From Bacteroidota bacterium (GTDB taxonomy: Bacteria; Bacteroidota; Bacteroidia; Cytophagales; Cyclobacteriaceae), in NCBI GenBank assembly GCA_013285945.1, contig JABDGP010000005.1, positions 13,216-67,147 of the forward strand: a stretch of DNA of 53,932 bases, written 5' to 3'. Position 1 is the stretch's first letter. Every line of letters begins with the position of its first letter. Under the pieces are notes generated by a model. That model worked only from the letters and a program-made list of their open reading frames with translations. It did no database searches and had not been told where the DNA came from. Made by a program: the position numbers and the translations under genes. Below, piece after piece: positions 1 through 7,621 of the stretch.

Positions 1-566
1 TTGGTACCAACACAACTATAGGTCGTTGTGACGCTCGGGCTCACAGTTATACTAGCCGACGTAGCACCATTGCTCCACAAATAAGTAGAAGCTCCACTGG
101 CGGTGAGTGTTGCCGAGGCTCCTGCGCAAATTGAGGAAGCCGAAGCAGCAATACTTACGCTGGGGGCAGCATTAACTGTGATAATTTTCGAAATTGTCAC
201 CGAGCATCCGCTCGCATTGGTCCCTGTGCAACTGTAGGTTGTTGTGGCACTGGGGCTTACTGTTATACTCGCTGACGTGGCGCCGTTGCTCCACAAAAAA
301 CTAGATGCACCGCTGGCAGTAAGCGTGGCCGATGCACCTGCACAAATTGTGGTTGATGGAGCGCTGATATTTAACAAGGGCGAAGCGTTAACTGTAACTG
401 TTGTACTAGCACTACTGGAACATCCTGTCAGGGTTGTACCATTAACGGTATAGGTTGTAGTTGATGAAGGGTTCACCGTAATGGACGCGGAAGTTGCTCC
501 AGTGTTCCATGAATAGCTTAATCCTCCGCTAGCCGTTAATGTTGTTGAAGCGCCCGCACATATAGT
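1..566 (-). repeat. 216-bp tandem repeat encoding 72-residue modules
   Basis: Equivalent positions recur exactly 216 bp apart: the codons for ICAG fall at about 563, 347 and 131. Copies are 566-351, 350-135 and 134-1 (last one cut by the edge). The two leftmost copies are the most alike, with many of their differences at third codon positions; the first copy is more diverged. This pattern fits protein-level selection on an older duplication rather than a very recent expansion. Confidence 0.85.
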
Positions 567-962
567 AACGGGTGAAGCAGATATGCTTATCGTTGGAACC
601 GTTAACAGGCAGGTGTTACTTGTAATTGATCCACAGGGGTTACTCACCACGCAACGATAGTGGTTGGTGTTTAGGCCTGCCGATGCTGATATGCTCAAGG
701 TAGCACTCAGCGAACCACTATAGGTGCTACCATCAGAGCAATTGTGATAGCCAGACCCTTCGTCAACCTGCCACTGATAGCTCAGATTAATACCAACGGC
801 AACTACCGCGAACGTAGATACTCCTCCAACACAAATAGTATTGTTTGTGGGTTGAATACTTAGAACTGGCGGAATACATATTTGAGCATTTGCCGTCCAT
901 GTTAGAATCACAAATGAAAAAGCCAACATGAATCGAATTGAACACGTAGTTATTTTTTGCAT
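1..962 (-). CDS. Secreted Ig/PKD-like repeat protein, 3' part beyond window
   Basis: The frame is open from an ATG at 960-962 to the left edge, about 320 residues, with no stop, so the gene is cut by the window. Residues 1-26 form a signal peptide (basic start, hydrophobic core, cleavage after ANA). About 27-130 is an Ig-like module with YQWQV and HYRCVVSNPCG. From about residue 133 three 72-residue modules follow in register, each with an ICAGAS-TLTASG start, a W(S/N)xGATSASITV core and a TTTYS/TV strand, as in gliding/SprB-like and other Bacteroidota surface proteins. Such proteins usually end in a T9SS sorting domain, which would lie outside the window. Function is probably cell-surface adhesion or matrix; this is inference from the fold and no substrate can be named. 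Confidence 0.85.
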   Translation of the reverse strand, partial: MQKITTCSIRFMLAFSFVILTWTANAQICIPPVLSIQPTNNTICVGGVSTFAVVAVGINLSYQWQVDEGSGYHNCSDGSTYSGSLSATLSISASAGLNTNHYRCVVSNPCGSITSNTCLLTVPTISISASPVTICAGASTTLTASGGLSYSWNTGATSASITVNPSSTTTYTVNGTTLTGCSSSASTTVTVNASPLLNISAPSTTICAGASATLTASGASSFLWSNGATSASITVSPSATTTYSCTGTNASGCSVTISKIITVNAAPSVSIAASASSICAGASATLTASGASTYLWSNGATSASITVSPSVTTTYSCVGT

Positions 963-1005
963 ACGTAATTTTTTAGAATGAAACATTAAGACTCGAACTC
1001 AGAAG

Positions 1006-1013
1006 CAAAACTA
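1006..1013 (-). promoter_or_regulatory. Possible -7 box for the repeat-protein gene
   Basis: On the minus strand this is TAGTTTTG, an exact match to the Bacteroidota -7 element TAnnTTTG, 43 nt upstream of the start codon. I see no good TTG element at the usual distance, so the call rests on one short box. Confidence 0.3.
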
Positions 1014-1143
1014 TATTCAGTCCTTTGCTAAATCTTGACAGAGTCGCTTACATTCCTATTACGCACAGCATACATTTATATTACGATCACAATTTCCTGT
1101 AATCATAATCACTACTCGTGTAAATTATTTTTTTACAATCTTC

Positions 1144-1175
1144 TTCAAGTGAAGACCAAGTGACCGTGGTCACTT
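1144..1175. promoter_or_regulatory. Paired palindromes, possible operator
   Basis: AAGTGACC-GT-GGTCACTT at 1158-1175 is a perfect 8-bp inverted repeat with a 2-bp centre. It is preceded by a shorter one, CTTCA-AG-TGAAG, at 1144-1155. The tiny loops argue against RNA hairpins and suggest a dimeric DNA-binding protein. The rest of the 963-1295 gap is AT-rich and shows no other gene or RNA to me. Confidence 0.35.
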
Positions 1176-1295
1176 AAAAGACCGGGAACAAAGACCATGA
1201 GATTGAGCTTAAAAAAAAGCGGGCTCCTCAGTGATAAAATCTTCAAAAACAGGTTTGACTAAACCTATCATTAAGGGATGATTAACTTCTATTTT

Positions 1296-1490
1296 CTAAA
1301 ACGAAAAATTAGATGGTGCAAAAGTCAGGCATATAATTGCAGCTGAGATTTCAATTATTCCAATGATCCAGATAGCCTTATACTTCATGGAGTACTTTCC
1401 AGCAATCCTGAACCTCTCATAATTCCAAGACACTCCCAAGCTTAAATTAATAATACCAAAAAGACAGAGTAGTAAAATTGAGATTACCAT
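1296..1490 (-). CDS. Small two-helix membrane protein, unrecognised
   Basis: 64 residues with two clear hydrophobic segments (about 2-19 and 40-56) separated by a basic, aromatic linker (WNYERFRIAGKYSMKYK), and a short polar tail. This is the expected pattern of a small inner-membrane protein with both ends on the same side. I do not recognise the family. The start ATG has an A/T-rich leader without a Shine-Dalgarno sequence, which is normal for Bacteroidota. It lies alone in a sparse region, so a chance ORF cannot be excluded; the amphipathic layout favours a real gene. About 250 bp of AT-rich sequence between it and the ORF at 1741 shows nothing I can name. Confidence 0.45.
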   Translation of the reverse strand: MVISILLLCLFGIINLSLGVSWNYERFRIAGKYSMKYKAIWIIGIIEISAAIICLTFAPSNFSF

Positions 1491-1740
1491 CAGTATTTAT
1501 ATAAAACAAATTTCGATTCGTTTTAGCTGTTCTGGTTTAAAAAATGATCCAATAATTCCTGAAAATTTTAAGAACGGTCATAATTTCATGTAAGAATAAA
1601 GATTGTACTCATAAACTTCCTAATGGTAATTCCTCTTCAAAGCGGACCAATATGAATTCAGCAATGTCGTTCATTAAATGACAAAACAAAGCCTGATTGG
1701 TTTACATCAAATTTAAAAATGAGAAGCTTAATTTGAGCCT

Positions 1741-1839
1741 ATGAATGCGAACCGATACAATTGGAAAGAAGACAAAAAGGTCTTTGTCATTGGCCTTATC
1801 GTACTGATACTGCTTTTGTACTCGTTTCTTATCCTATAA
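1741..1839 (+). CDS. Putative 32-residue single-helix membrane microprotein
   Basis: The reading frame encodes 32 residues: a polar, charged N-terminus (MNANRYNWKEDKKV) followed by an uninterrupted hydrophobic helix (FVIGLIVLILLLYSFLIL) up to the stop. It is too short for ordinary gene callers. The charged-head-then-helix pattern matches two other small ORFs in this window (18991-19113 and 26917-27024), which raises the chance that it is translated. It converges on the STAS-like gene. No function can be assigned. Confidence 0.4.
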   Translation: MNANRYNWKEDKKVFVIGLIVLILLLYSFLIL

Positions 1840-1887
1840 TTTAGCTGGATTACAAGTTTCTTAGTCAGCAGGGCTAAAACTATACGT

Positions 1888-2328
1888 TTAGCTTACTAAA
1901 AAATTTATTGCCTCCTCCAGAGTATCAAACATTTTCATATCTCTGTTAAAGATCACGTTGTATCCTTTGATAATTTGTTTTTTAGTCTCGTTGAAACCAA
2001 CAATAGCTTGTTTCTCAATTACTTTAATAGCCTCTTCGCGCTGGTCCATCCTAAATCGATCCATAAACTTGGGAGTCAGGTAGTTTTTCTCATTGAATAA
2101 AGCCAGAACCAACTGCTTCTTATTATCTGAAATTAATATTCTCCTTGCCTCCATGAGTATTTCAATCATCTGATCCTCTTTGCTGTTGCTGAAATCTACC
2201 TCAAGGATTTCTTTTCCCCTTAGGATTACCCTCTTAATACTCCCCATTCGGCCAAGATGTGGCAAAAAAATAGATTTTACAACGGATGTTTTTTGAGCTA
2301 TCTGGCTACGAATCCAAGCCGTTATCAT
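1888..2328 (-). CDS. STAS/SEC14-like (SpoIIAA-like) cytoplasmic protein
   Basis: 146 residues with no signal peptide or membrane helix. The central part has the strand-helix alternation of small STAS/SpoIIAA-like proteins: a strand EILEVDFSNS, an amphipathic helix (QMIEILMEARRIL), a second strand LVLALFNEKN, then KAIVGFN-type and KMFDTLEEAINFLV segments. The last segment is typical of Bacteroidota STAS-like proteins, where 'FD(T/S)xEEAxxWL' closes the domain. These proteins are thought to be regulatory scaffolds; none of the residues seen indicates catalysis. Divergent from the fructan operon, with 125 bp between. Family call is from pattern memory and is moderate. Confidence 0.6.
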   Translation of the reverse strand: MITAWIRSQIAQKTSVVKSIFLPHLGRMGSIKRVILRGKEILEVDFSNSKEDQMIEILMEARRILISDNKKQLVLALFNEKNYLTPKFMDRFRMDQREEAIKVIEKQAIVGFNETKKQIIKGYNVIFNRDMKMFDTLEEAINFLVS

Positions 2329-2453
2329 TTCTGTAAACGGTTCCGCTGAAGTTATTTTCAGTTTTATATACCTACTCGTAATACCTTGTTAATCATCTTT
2401 TTTGGGCTAATTTCATAAGTCGTACCTGAGCAATTCACTTAATATTTATAAAA

Positions 2454-3762
2454 ATGAATAAGCACTTGATATTATGGTCCATTACTGTGAGTCTGGGTGG
2501 CTTCCTATTTGGTATGGATGTGGCAGTAATTTCCGGTGCTGAGCAGGCAATTCAAAAGCTCTGGGAATTAGATACGCTTCATATCGGCTTGGCTGTAGCC
2601 ATTGCACTATATGGAACAGTTTTAGGTGCAGCTTTCGGAGGTTGGCCGAGTGACAAATTCGGGCGCAGGCGATCTCTTCAATGGATCAGTTCGCTGTTTC
2701 TGATATCGGCGATCGGTGCTGCCCTCGCTTCCGACGTTATCTCCTTTATGGTATTTCGATTTATTGGCGGCCTTAGCATTGGGGCATCTTCTGTGGTAGC
2801 TCCAATCTATATTTCAGAAATTGCTCCACCAAAATACCGGGGCAGGCTCGTTATCTCCTTTCAAGTCAATATTGTTCTGGGAATCCTTTTAGCGTATTTC
2901 TCCAACTATCTTCTCAGCGGCTTGCCAGACGATTGGCGATGGATGCTTGGCATTGTTGCAGTACCATCATTGGCTTTTTTTTGTACTCCTGTTCTTTACT
3001 CCAGAGACTCCACGCTGGCTTATTCTTCACCAGGGAAATATAAATGACGCTAAAAAAATAATCTCCTTAACCAACCCCGATGTAGATCAAGAAGTGCAAG
3101 AAATATTGCAATCAAAAACAGAACACAATGGCATCATCGATCGTCTCTTTTCGAAAAAATTCCAACTACCAATCATTCTGGCATTTCTGTTTGCGGCTTT
3201 TAATCAGTTATCGGGTATCAATGCCATCATTTATTATTCACCCCGTATTTTTGAAATGACTGGTCTTGGAAAAGAAAGCGCACTCTTATCCTCGGCTGGT
3301 ATTGGTCTGGCCAATTTAATATTCACTGTATTAGGATGGATTTTTATAGATCGTTTTGGCAGAAGGGCATTGATGTACATTGGATCGGCAGGTTATATAA
3401 TTTCATTAACACTTATCTCGGTTTCATTCTTTACTCAAACCTTTAGCCACGTACCACTATTTATTTTCGCATTTATTGCCGCTCATGCGATCGGGCAAGG
3501 TTCGGTGATCTGGGTTTTTATCTCCGAAATATTTCCCAATTCAGTGCGTGCCTCGGGCATGGCCTTCGGTGCGCTTACACATTGGGTTTTTGCCGCTGTT
3601 GTAGCTAATGTGTTTCCCTTCTTTTCTCAACAATATGGTGGAGGAATCATTTTTGCTTTTTTTGCGGTGATGATGGTCTTTCAATTGCTTTATGTATGGC
3701 TGTTGATGCCCGAAACAAAAGGAGTTTCTTTGGAAGAGCTGCAGCGGCAATTGATAAAATAG
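2454..3762 (+). pseudogene. Sugar porter family MFS transporter, single-base frameshift
   Basis: Two overlapping frames (2454-3047 and the frame ending at 3762) together make one normal sugar:proton symporter of about 435 residues. The first holds helices 1-6 with the loop motif DKFGRR and a RFIGGLSIGASSVVAP segment. The second starts with PETPRW, continues with QLSGINAIIYYSP and DRFGRR, and ends with PETKG, all hallmarks of the sugar porter family. The join lies in a run of eight T (2975-2982); removing one T restores LAFFVLLFFTPETPRW. It is the first gene of a fructan locus, with its stop 4 bp before the GH32 start, so the natural substrate is probably fructose, sucrose or a short fructan. 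It may be a true pseudogene, a sequencing error, or rescued by slippage. Confidence 0.85.
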
Positions 3763-3765
3763 ATT

Positions 3766-5325
3766 ATGAAGATCAATATATTATTCGTGCTCTCCCTCTT
3801 GGTTATCGCTTCGTGCAATAAAGTACCGCCTGCTAACCAAATCAATTACAAGGAACAGCATCGTCCGCAGTTTCACTTTTCACCTGAAAAAGGCTGGATG
3901 AACGATCCTAATGGGTTGGTCTATTTCAAAAATACATATCACCTGTTTTATCAATACTTTCCAGATAGTACGGTTTGGGGGCCAATGCATTGGGGACACG
4001 CAGTGAGTAAAGATTTAGTGCATTGGAAACATTTACCGATTGCACTCTACCCAGACTCCTTAGGCTACATATTCTCGGGCAGCGTTGTGGCTGATAAAAA
4101 CAATGCCTCAGGTTTTCAAAATGGAAACGATGGTCCTCTCGTAGCGATCTTCACTTATCATGATATGAAAAAGGAGAAGGTCGGCAGAATTGACAGAGAG
4201 TCTCAGGCAATTGCATATAGTAATGATGAAGGCAATAGCTGGACTAAGTACACAGGCAATCCGGTGATTAAAAATAAGGGAGATCAGGACTTTAGAGACC
4301 CGAAAGTGTTTTGGCACGAAGCTTCAAGTCGATGGATCATGCCGTTGGCTGTTCACGACCATTTGGAAATCTATTCGTCACCAAACCTTATTAGCTGGGT
4401 GAAAGAAAGTGAGTTTGGCAGCGCAGACGGAGCTCACGGAGGTGCATGGGAATGTCCCGATTTATTTCCGCTTAAAACAAATGAAGGAATTGAAAAATGG
4501 GTGCTCATTCAAAATATTGACAGAGGGAGTATAAGCGGAGGCTCGGGAACGCAGTACTTTGTCGGCGATTTTAATGGAAAGACTTTCGTCAATGAAAACA
4601 GTCCTAAAACGATTTTGTGGATTGATTACGGTGCAGACAATTATGCCGGTGTTACTTGGTTTGGAATTCCAGACAGCAGAAGAATATTTATAGGCTGGAT
4701 GTCAAACTGGGACGACTACGCAACCAGGGTACCTACCAAAAATTGGAGAAGTGCAATGACTATACCTCGCGAATTGGGGTTGATCAAAACAGATGAAGGA
4801 TTAAGGATAACACAAAGACCGATTAAAGAACTGGCTCAGCTTTGGGAAAAGAAGATAGACATTTCAGCTCAAGCGTTTAAGGACTCATTAGTCATTCCAA
4901 ATCAATCAATACAAAAGGAAATAGAGTTGCAATTCGATTTGTCTCAATCAACAGCAAGTACTTTTGGAGTTATTATCGGTAATAAAATCAAAGAAAAAGT
5001 CATTATCGGTTACGACAAGGCTAAGCATGAAGTGTTCATTGACAGAACAAAATCCGGCAAAATTGATTTTTCGAAAAAATTTGCCAGAAAACACACAGCG
5101 CCTTATCGTGCCGCTAACCTGCTGAAACTGCATTTATTTATAGACGCAGCCTCTGTGGAGCTTTTTGTTGACGAAGGGCAAATTGTGATGACCGAAATAT
5201 TTTTCCCGAATGAAGATTTTTCGAATCTTACTCTGTTCAGTAGCGGAGGGAGTTCTTCTCTTTTGAAAGGTGAATTGTACGAGCTCAAATCCATTTGGGC
5301 AATGCAAAACCAAGGCACAAACTAA
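3766..5325 (+). CDS. GH32 fructan/sucrose hydrolase, lipoprotein
   Basis: 519 residues. The N-terminus is a lipoprotein signal with lipobox VIASC, so Cys17 should be lipidated and the enzyme held in a membrane facing the periplasm or surface. The five-bladed propeller of glycoside hydrolase family 32 follows, with all three acidic motifs: WMNDPNG (nucleophile Asp47), FRDP (Asp178) and WECPD (acid/base Glu229). From about residue 370 comes the C-terminal beta-sandwich. The family cleaves beta-fructofuranosidic bonds in sucrose, inulin or levan; the preferred substrate cannot be read from sequence. Placed between a sugar porter and a fructokinase, it should release fructose that is imported and phosphorylated. 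Only 3 bp separate it from the transporter stop, so it is co-transcribed. Confidence 0.93.
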   Translation: MKINILFVLSLLVIASCNKVPPANQINYKEQHRPQFHFSPEKGWMNDPNGLVYFKNTYHLFYQYFPDSTVWGPMHWGHAVSKDLVHWKHLPIALYPDSLGYIFSGSVVADKNNASGFQNGNDGPLVAIFTYHDMKKEKVGRIDRESQAIAYSNDEGNSWTKYTGNPVIKNKGDQDFRDPKVFWHEASSRWIMPLAVHDHLEIYSSPNLISWVKESEFGSADGAHGGAWECPDLFPLKTNEGIEKWVLIQNIDRGSISGGSGTQYFVGDFNGKTFVNENSPKTILWIDYGADNYAGVTWFGIPDSRRIFIGWMSNWDDYATRVPTKNWRSAMTIPRELGLIKTDEGLRITQRPIKELAQLWEKKIDISAQAFKDSLVIPNQSIQKEIELQFDLSQSTASTFGVIIGNKIKEKVIIGYDKAKHEVFIDRTKSGKIDFSKKFARKHTAPYRAANLLKLHLFIDAASVELFVDEGQIVMTEIFFPNEDFSNLTLFSSGGSSSLLKGELYELKSIWAMQNQGTN

Positions 5326-5337
5326 GGACTTAGATTC

Positions 5338-6237
5338 ATGAAAACACAAAGTAATTATATCTGCTGCTTCGGCGAAATGCTGTGGGATCTTTTACCAACC
5401 GGGAAAATGCCTGGCGGTGCACCCATGAATGTAGCCTTGCATTTAAAGAATATCTGTGTTGACGTTGCGTTTATAAGCCGGGTAGGAACCGATGCTCTGG
5501 GCGATGAGATCAAGAACTTTGTAAGCCAGAAGAATTGCTCAATAAAATGGATTCAGTCTGATTCAAAATACCTCACCGGTATCGTCAATGCGAATGTGTC
5601 AAACCGAAATGACGTAAGCTATGAAATCGTTCATCCAGCTGCCTGGGATTTTATAACAGTCACTCCCGAGATTCTCGAGGTCGCAAAAAATGCGCATGCT
5701 TTTGTTTATGGTACCTTATCCTGCCGTAGCGAACAAACTCGTGAAACACTACTCAATTTATTAGAAGACACGAAGGCTTTAAAAATTTATGACGTCAATC
5801 TCAGGCCACCACATTATTCGAAAGAGTTAATTCTACTTCTTTTACAAAAAGCAGAAATTGTAAAATTGAATAAAGATGAATTGTTGATCGTGAGTGCATG
5901 GCTTGGACCAGAAGAATTAAGTATTCAGAGTAAGTTGGAGAACCTGAAAACGAAATTTGATTTACAAAAAGTGATCGTCACTTTGGGCGGAGAAGGAGCT
6001 CTGCTTCTGGATGACTCGGGATTTCGCTCCTCCAAAGTTTACAAGGTAGAAGTAAAAGATACGATTGGTAGCGGTGATGCTTTTCTGGCAGGTGCGATCA
6101 AAAATATCCTATTGCAAAAACCAGCTCAGGAAACGTTGGAATATGCTTGTGCTTTGGGAGCCCTCGTTGCTCAACATCACGGGGCAAACCCACCAATCCT
6201 AGAGTCCGAGATTTTCGATTTGATCAACAAAAGCTGA
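5338..6237 (+). CDS. PfkB-family fructokinase
   Basis: 299 residues, the usual size of ribokinase/PfkB carbohydrate kinases. The N-terminal GGAPMNVALHL segment is the sugar-binding signature, and DTIGSGDAFLAG near the C-terminus carries the catalytic base (Asp247) and the anion hole. The enzyme phosphorylates a sugar with ATP in the cytoplasm; fructose to fructose 6-phosphate is inferred from the neighbouring GH32 and sugar porter genes and from the FGEMLWDLLPTG start typical of bacterial fructokinases. It begins 12 bp after the GH32 stop and is the last gene of the operon, ending tail-to-tail with a permease on the other strand. Confidence 0.9.
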   Translation: MKTQSNYICCFGEMLWDLLPTGKMPGGAPMNVALHLKNICVDVAFISRVGTDALGDEIKNFVSQKNCSIKWIQSDSKYLTGIVNANVSNRNDVSYEIVHPAAWDFITVTPEILEVAKNAHAFVYGTLSCRSEQTRETLLNLLEDTKALKIYDVNLRPPHYSKELILLLLQKAEIVKLNKDELLIVSAWLGPEELSIQSKLENLKTKFDLQKVIVTLGGEGALLLDDSGFRSSKVYKVEVKDTIGSGDAFLAGAIKNILLQKPAQETLEYACALGALVAQHHGANPPILESEIFDLINKS

Positions 6238-6254
6238 CCTGAAATTATACTTAC

Positions 6255-7490
6255 TTATTCAAAACGGAGCGATTCGATAGGATCAAGCTTAGATGCTTTG
6301 TGGGCAGGATAATACCCTGATAATAACCCCACAACAATACATATAATCATACCCACGAGCATCCAAAGCCAAGGCACGACAAAGGCTTCGATACCGATGG
6401 CTCGAGAAATCAAGTTTCCAATAAGTATTCCCAACAAAACTCCGCCTATACCGCCGAGCAGGCAAACAACAATAGCTTCAATCACAAATTGCTGGCGTAT
6501 TCTCAAAGGCGTGGCGCCCAATGCTTTACGGACACCCACTTCGCGAGTTCGTTCGGTAACAGAAACGAGCATTATATTCATCAGGGCGATTGAAGCACCT
6601 AACAACGTAATGAACCCAACCCCAAAACCGCCAAACCGCAACCCACTGGTAATACTCTCCATTTCCTGAGCAAGCGATTCGCTTTTTTCCAGTTCAAATG
6701 AGTTCTCATTTCCGATTGCATCTTTCCTGATTTTACGCATGATCCCGGTAGCTTCGCCCATAGCATAATCCATCTGGTTTGGATCTGAGATCGCTACGTT
6801 GAGACGGTAGTTCAATCCCGCTCCTGCTGCTTGCTGATTGGCCACAATGATCGGAATGAGCATCATGTTGTCGAAGTTATTTTCGGAAAGTGATCCCTTC
6901 TCTTTCAACCGACCAATTACTTTGAATTGCATTCCTTTGAATGAAACTACGGAGTTCAACGTACTCTTATTTTCCCCATACAAGGTTTGAGCTAATTCAT
7001 GCCCAACGATAGCCACGCGGCCACCTTGCTGGATTTCAAAAGTTGAAAAATTACGTCCTTCTTCCAAGGTCAATCCTTTGATCGCCATGTACTCTTCATT
7101 CACACCTGTGACGTTTACATTAGGATTTGTCTTTTCAGAACCATGCTTTATCTCAGCCAGAATTGTTAGGCGTGCTGATAAACTGATACTTGCCGGGTAG
7201 GTATATTCCTGAATAAATTTTTGAGCCTCACTCAACAGCAGCGGAGAGTAAACTTTCTCCTTCACTCCTTCCTGGGCAGATCCACGGTTGTTTTTCGAAT
7301 AGATATCAAATGAATTGGCCCCAAGTGACGAAAGACTCTCATTCACGGAATACTCAATACCGTCAATAGCGGTCAGAATTCCCACCAGAGAGGTGATACC
7401 GATGGCCACAATCAGGGCGGTAAGAACGGAACGGAGCAAATTAGCCTTTACTGACCGAAGCCCTTCTTTAATGTTTTCTATAAAATTCAT
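6255..7490 (-). CDS. MacB-like ABC transporter permease
   Basis: 411 residues with the four-helix MacB/FtsX layout: an N-terminal cytoplasmic helix and TM1 (about 20-43), a large extracytoplasmic MacB core domain (about 45-270), then three helices in an FtsX domain containing TREVGVRKALGA, the conserved loop that docks on the ATPase. It ends with the common PAxKASKLDPIESLRFE tail. Such proteins do not form a channel but transmit ATPase motion to the periplasm (mechanotransmission) for export of peptides, antibiotics or lipoproteins. No ATPase or membrane-fusion gene is adjacent, so the partner must be encoded elsewhere. It is a shorter, separate type from the prefix-domain permeases at 43131-53932. 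Confidence 0.9.
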   Translation of the reverse strand: MNFIENIKEGLRSVKANLLRSVLTALIVAIGITSLVGILTAIDGIEYSVNESLSSLGANSFDIYSKNNRGSAQEGVKEKVYSPLLLSEAQKFIQEYTYPASISLSARLTILAEIKHGSEKTNPNVNVTGVNEEYMAIKGLTLEEGRNFSTFEIQQGGRVAIVGHELAQTLYGENKSTLNSVVSFKGMQFKVIGRLKEKGSLSENNFDNMMLIPIIVANQQAAGAGLNYRLNVAISDPNQMDYAMGEATGIMRKIRKDAIGNENSFELEKSESLAQEMESITSGLRFGGFGVGFITLLGASIALMNIMLVSVTERTREVGVRKALGATPLRIRQQFVIEAIVVCLLGGIGGVLLGILIGNLISRAIGIEAFVVPWLWMLVGMIICIVVGLLSGYYPAHKASKLDPIESLRFE

Positions 7491-7545
7491 CGATAATTCC
7501 TGTGGATTTGTCTATTACCTATTCGATTTTTAGCGTATCCAAAAT

Positions 7546-7553
7546 CAAAATTA
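7546..7553 (-). promoter_or_regulatory. Possible -7 box for the MacB-like permease
   Basis: Minus-strand TAATTTTG matches TAnnTTTG, 56 nt upstream of the start codon at 7490. No convincing TTG element precedes it. Confidence 0.3.
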
Positions 7554-7565
7554 TACCTTTATCCG

Positions 7566-7597
7566 TTGATCACGAAGACTTTCTTCTAATAGATTTG
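7566..7597 (+). promoter_or_regulatory. Bacteroidota-type promoter of the 7622 operon
   Basis: TTG at 7566-7568, a 21-nt spacer, then TAGATTTG at 7590-7597, an exact match to TAnnTTTG. Transcription would begin near 7603, giving a leader of roughly 18 nt. Confidence 0.5.
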
Positions 7598-7621
7598 TTA
7601 CAAAACTAATTTGCTTTTACG

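Noticed and set aside
1-566. CRISPR-like or satellite DNA because of the regular spacing
   Set aside because: The period is 216 bp, the frame stays open throughout and differences are largely synonymous, so these are protein modules.
1873-1892. Hairpin GCTAAA...TTTAGC as a terminator of the STAS-like gene
   Set aside because: It overlaps the stop codon and has no T tract on the minus strand.
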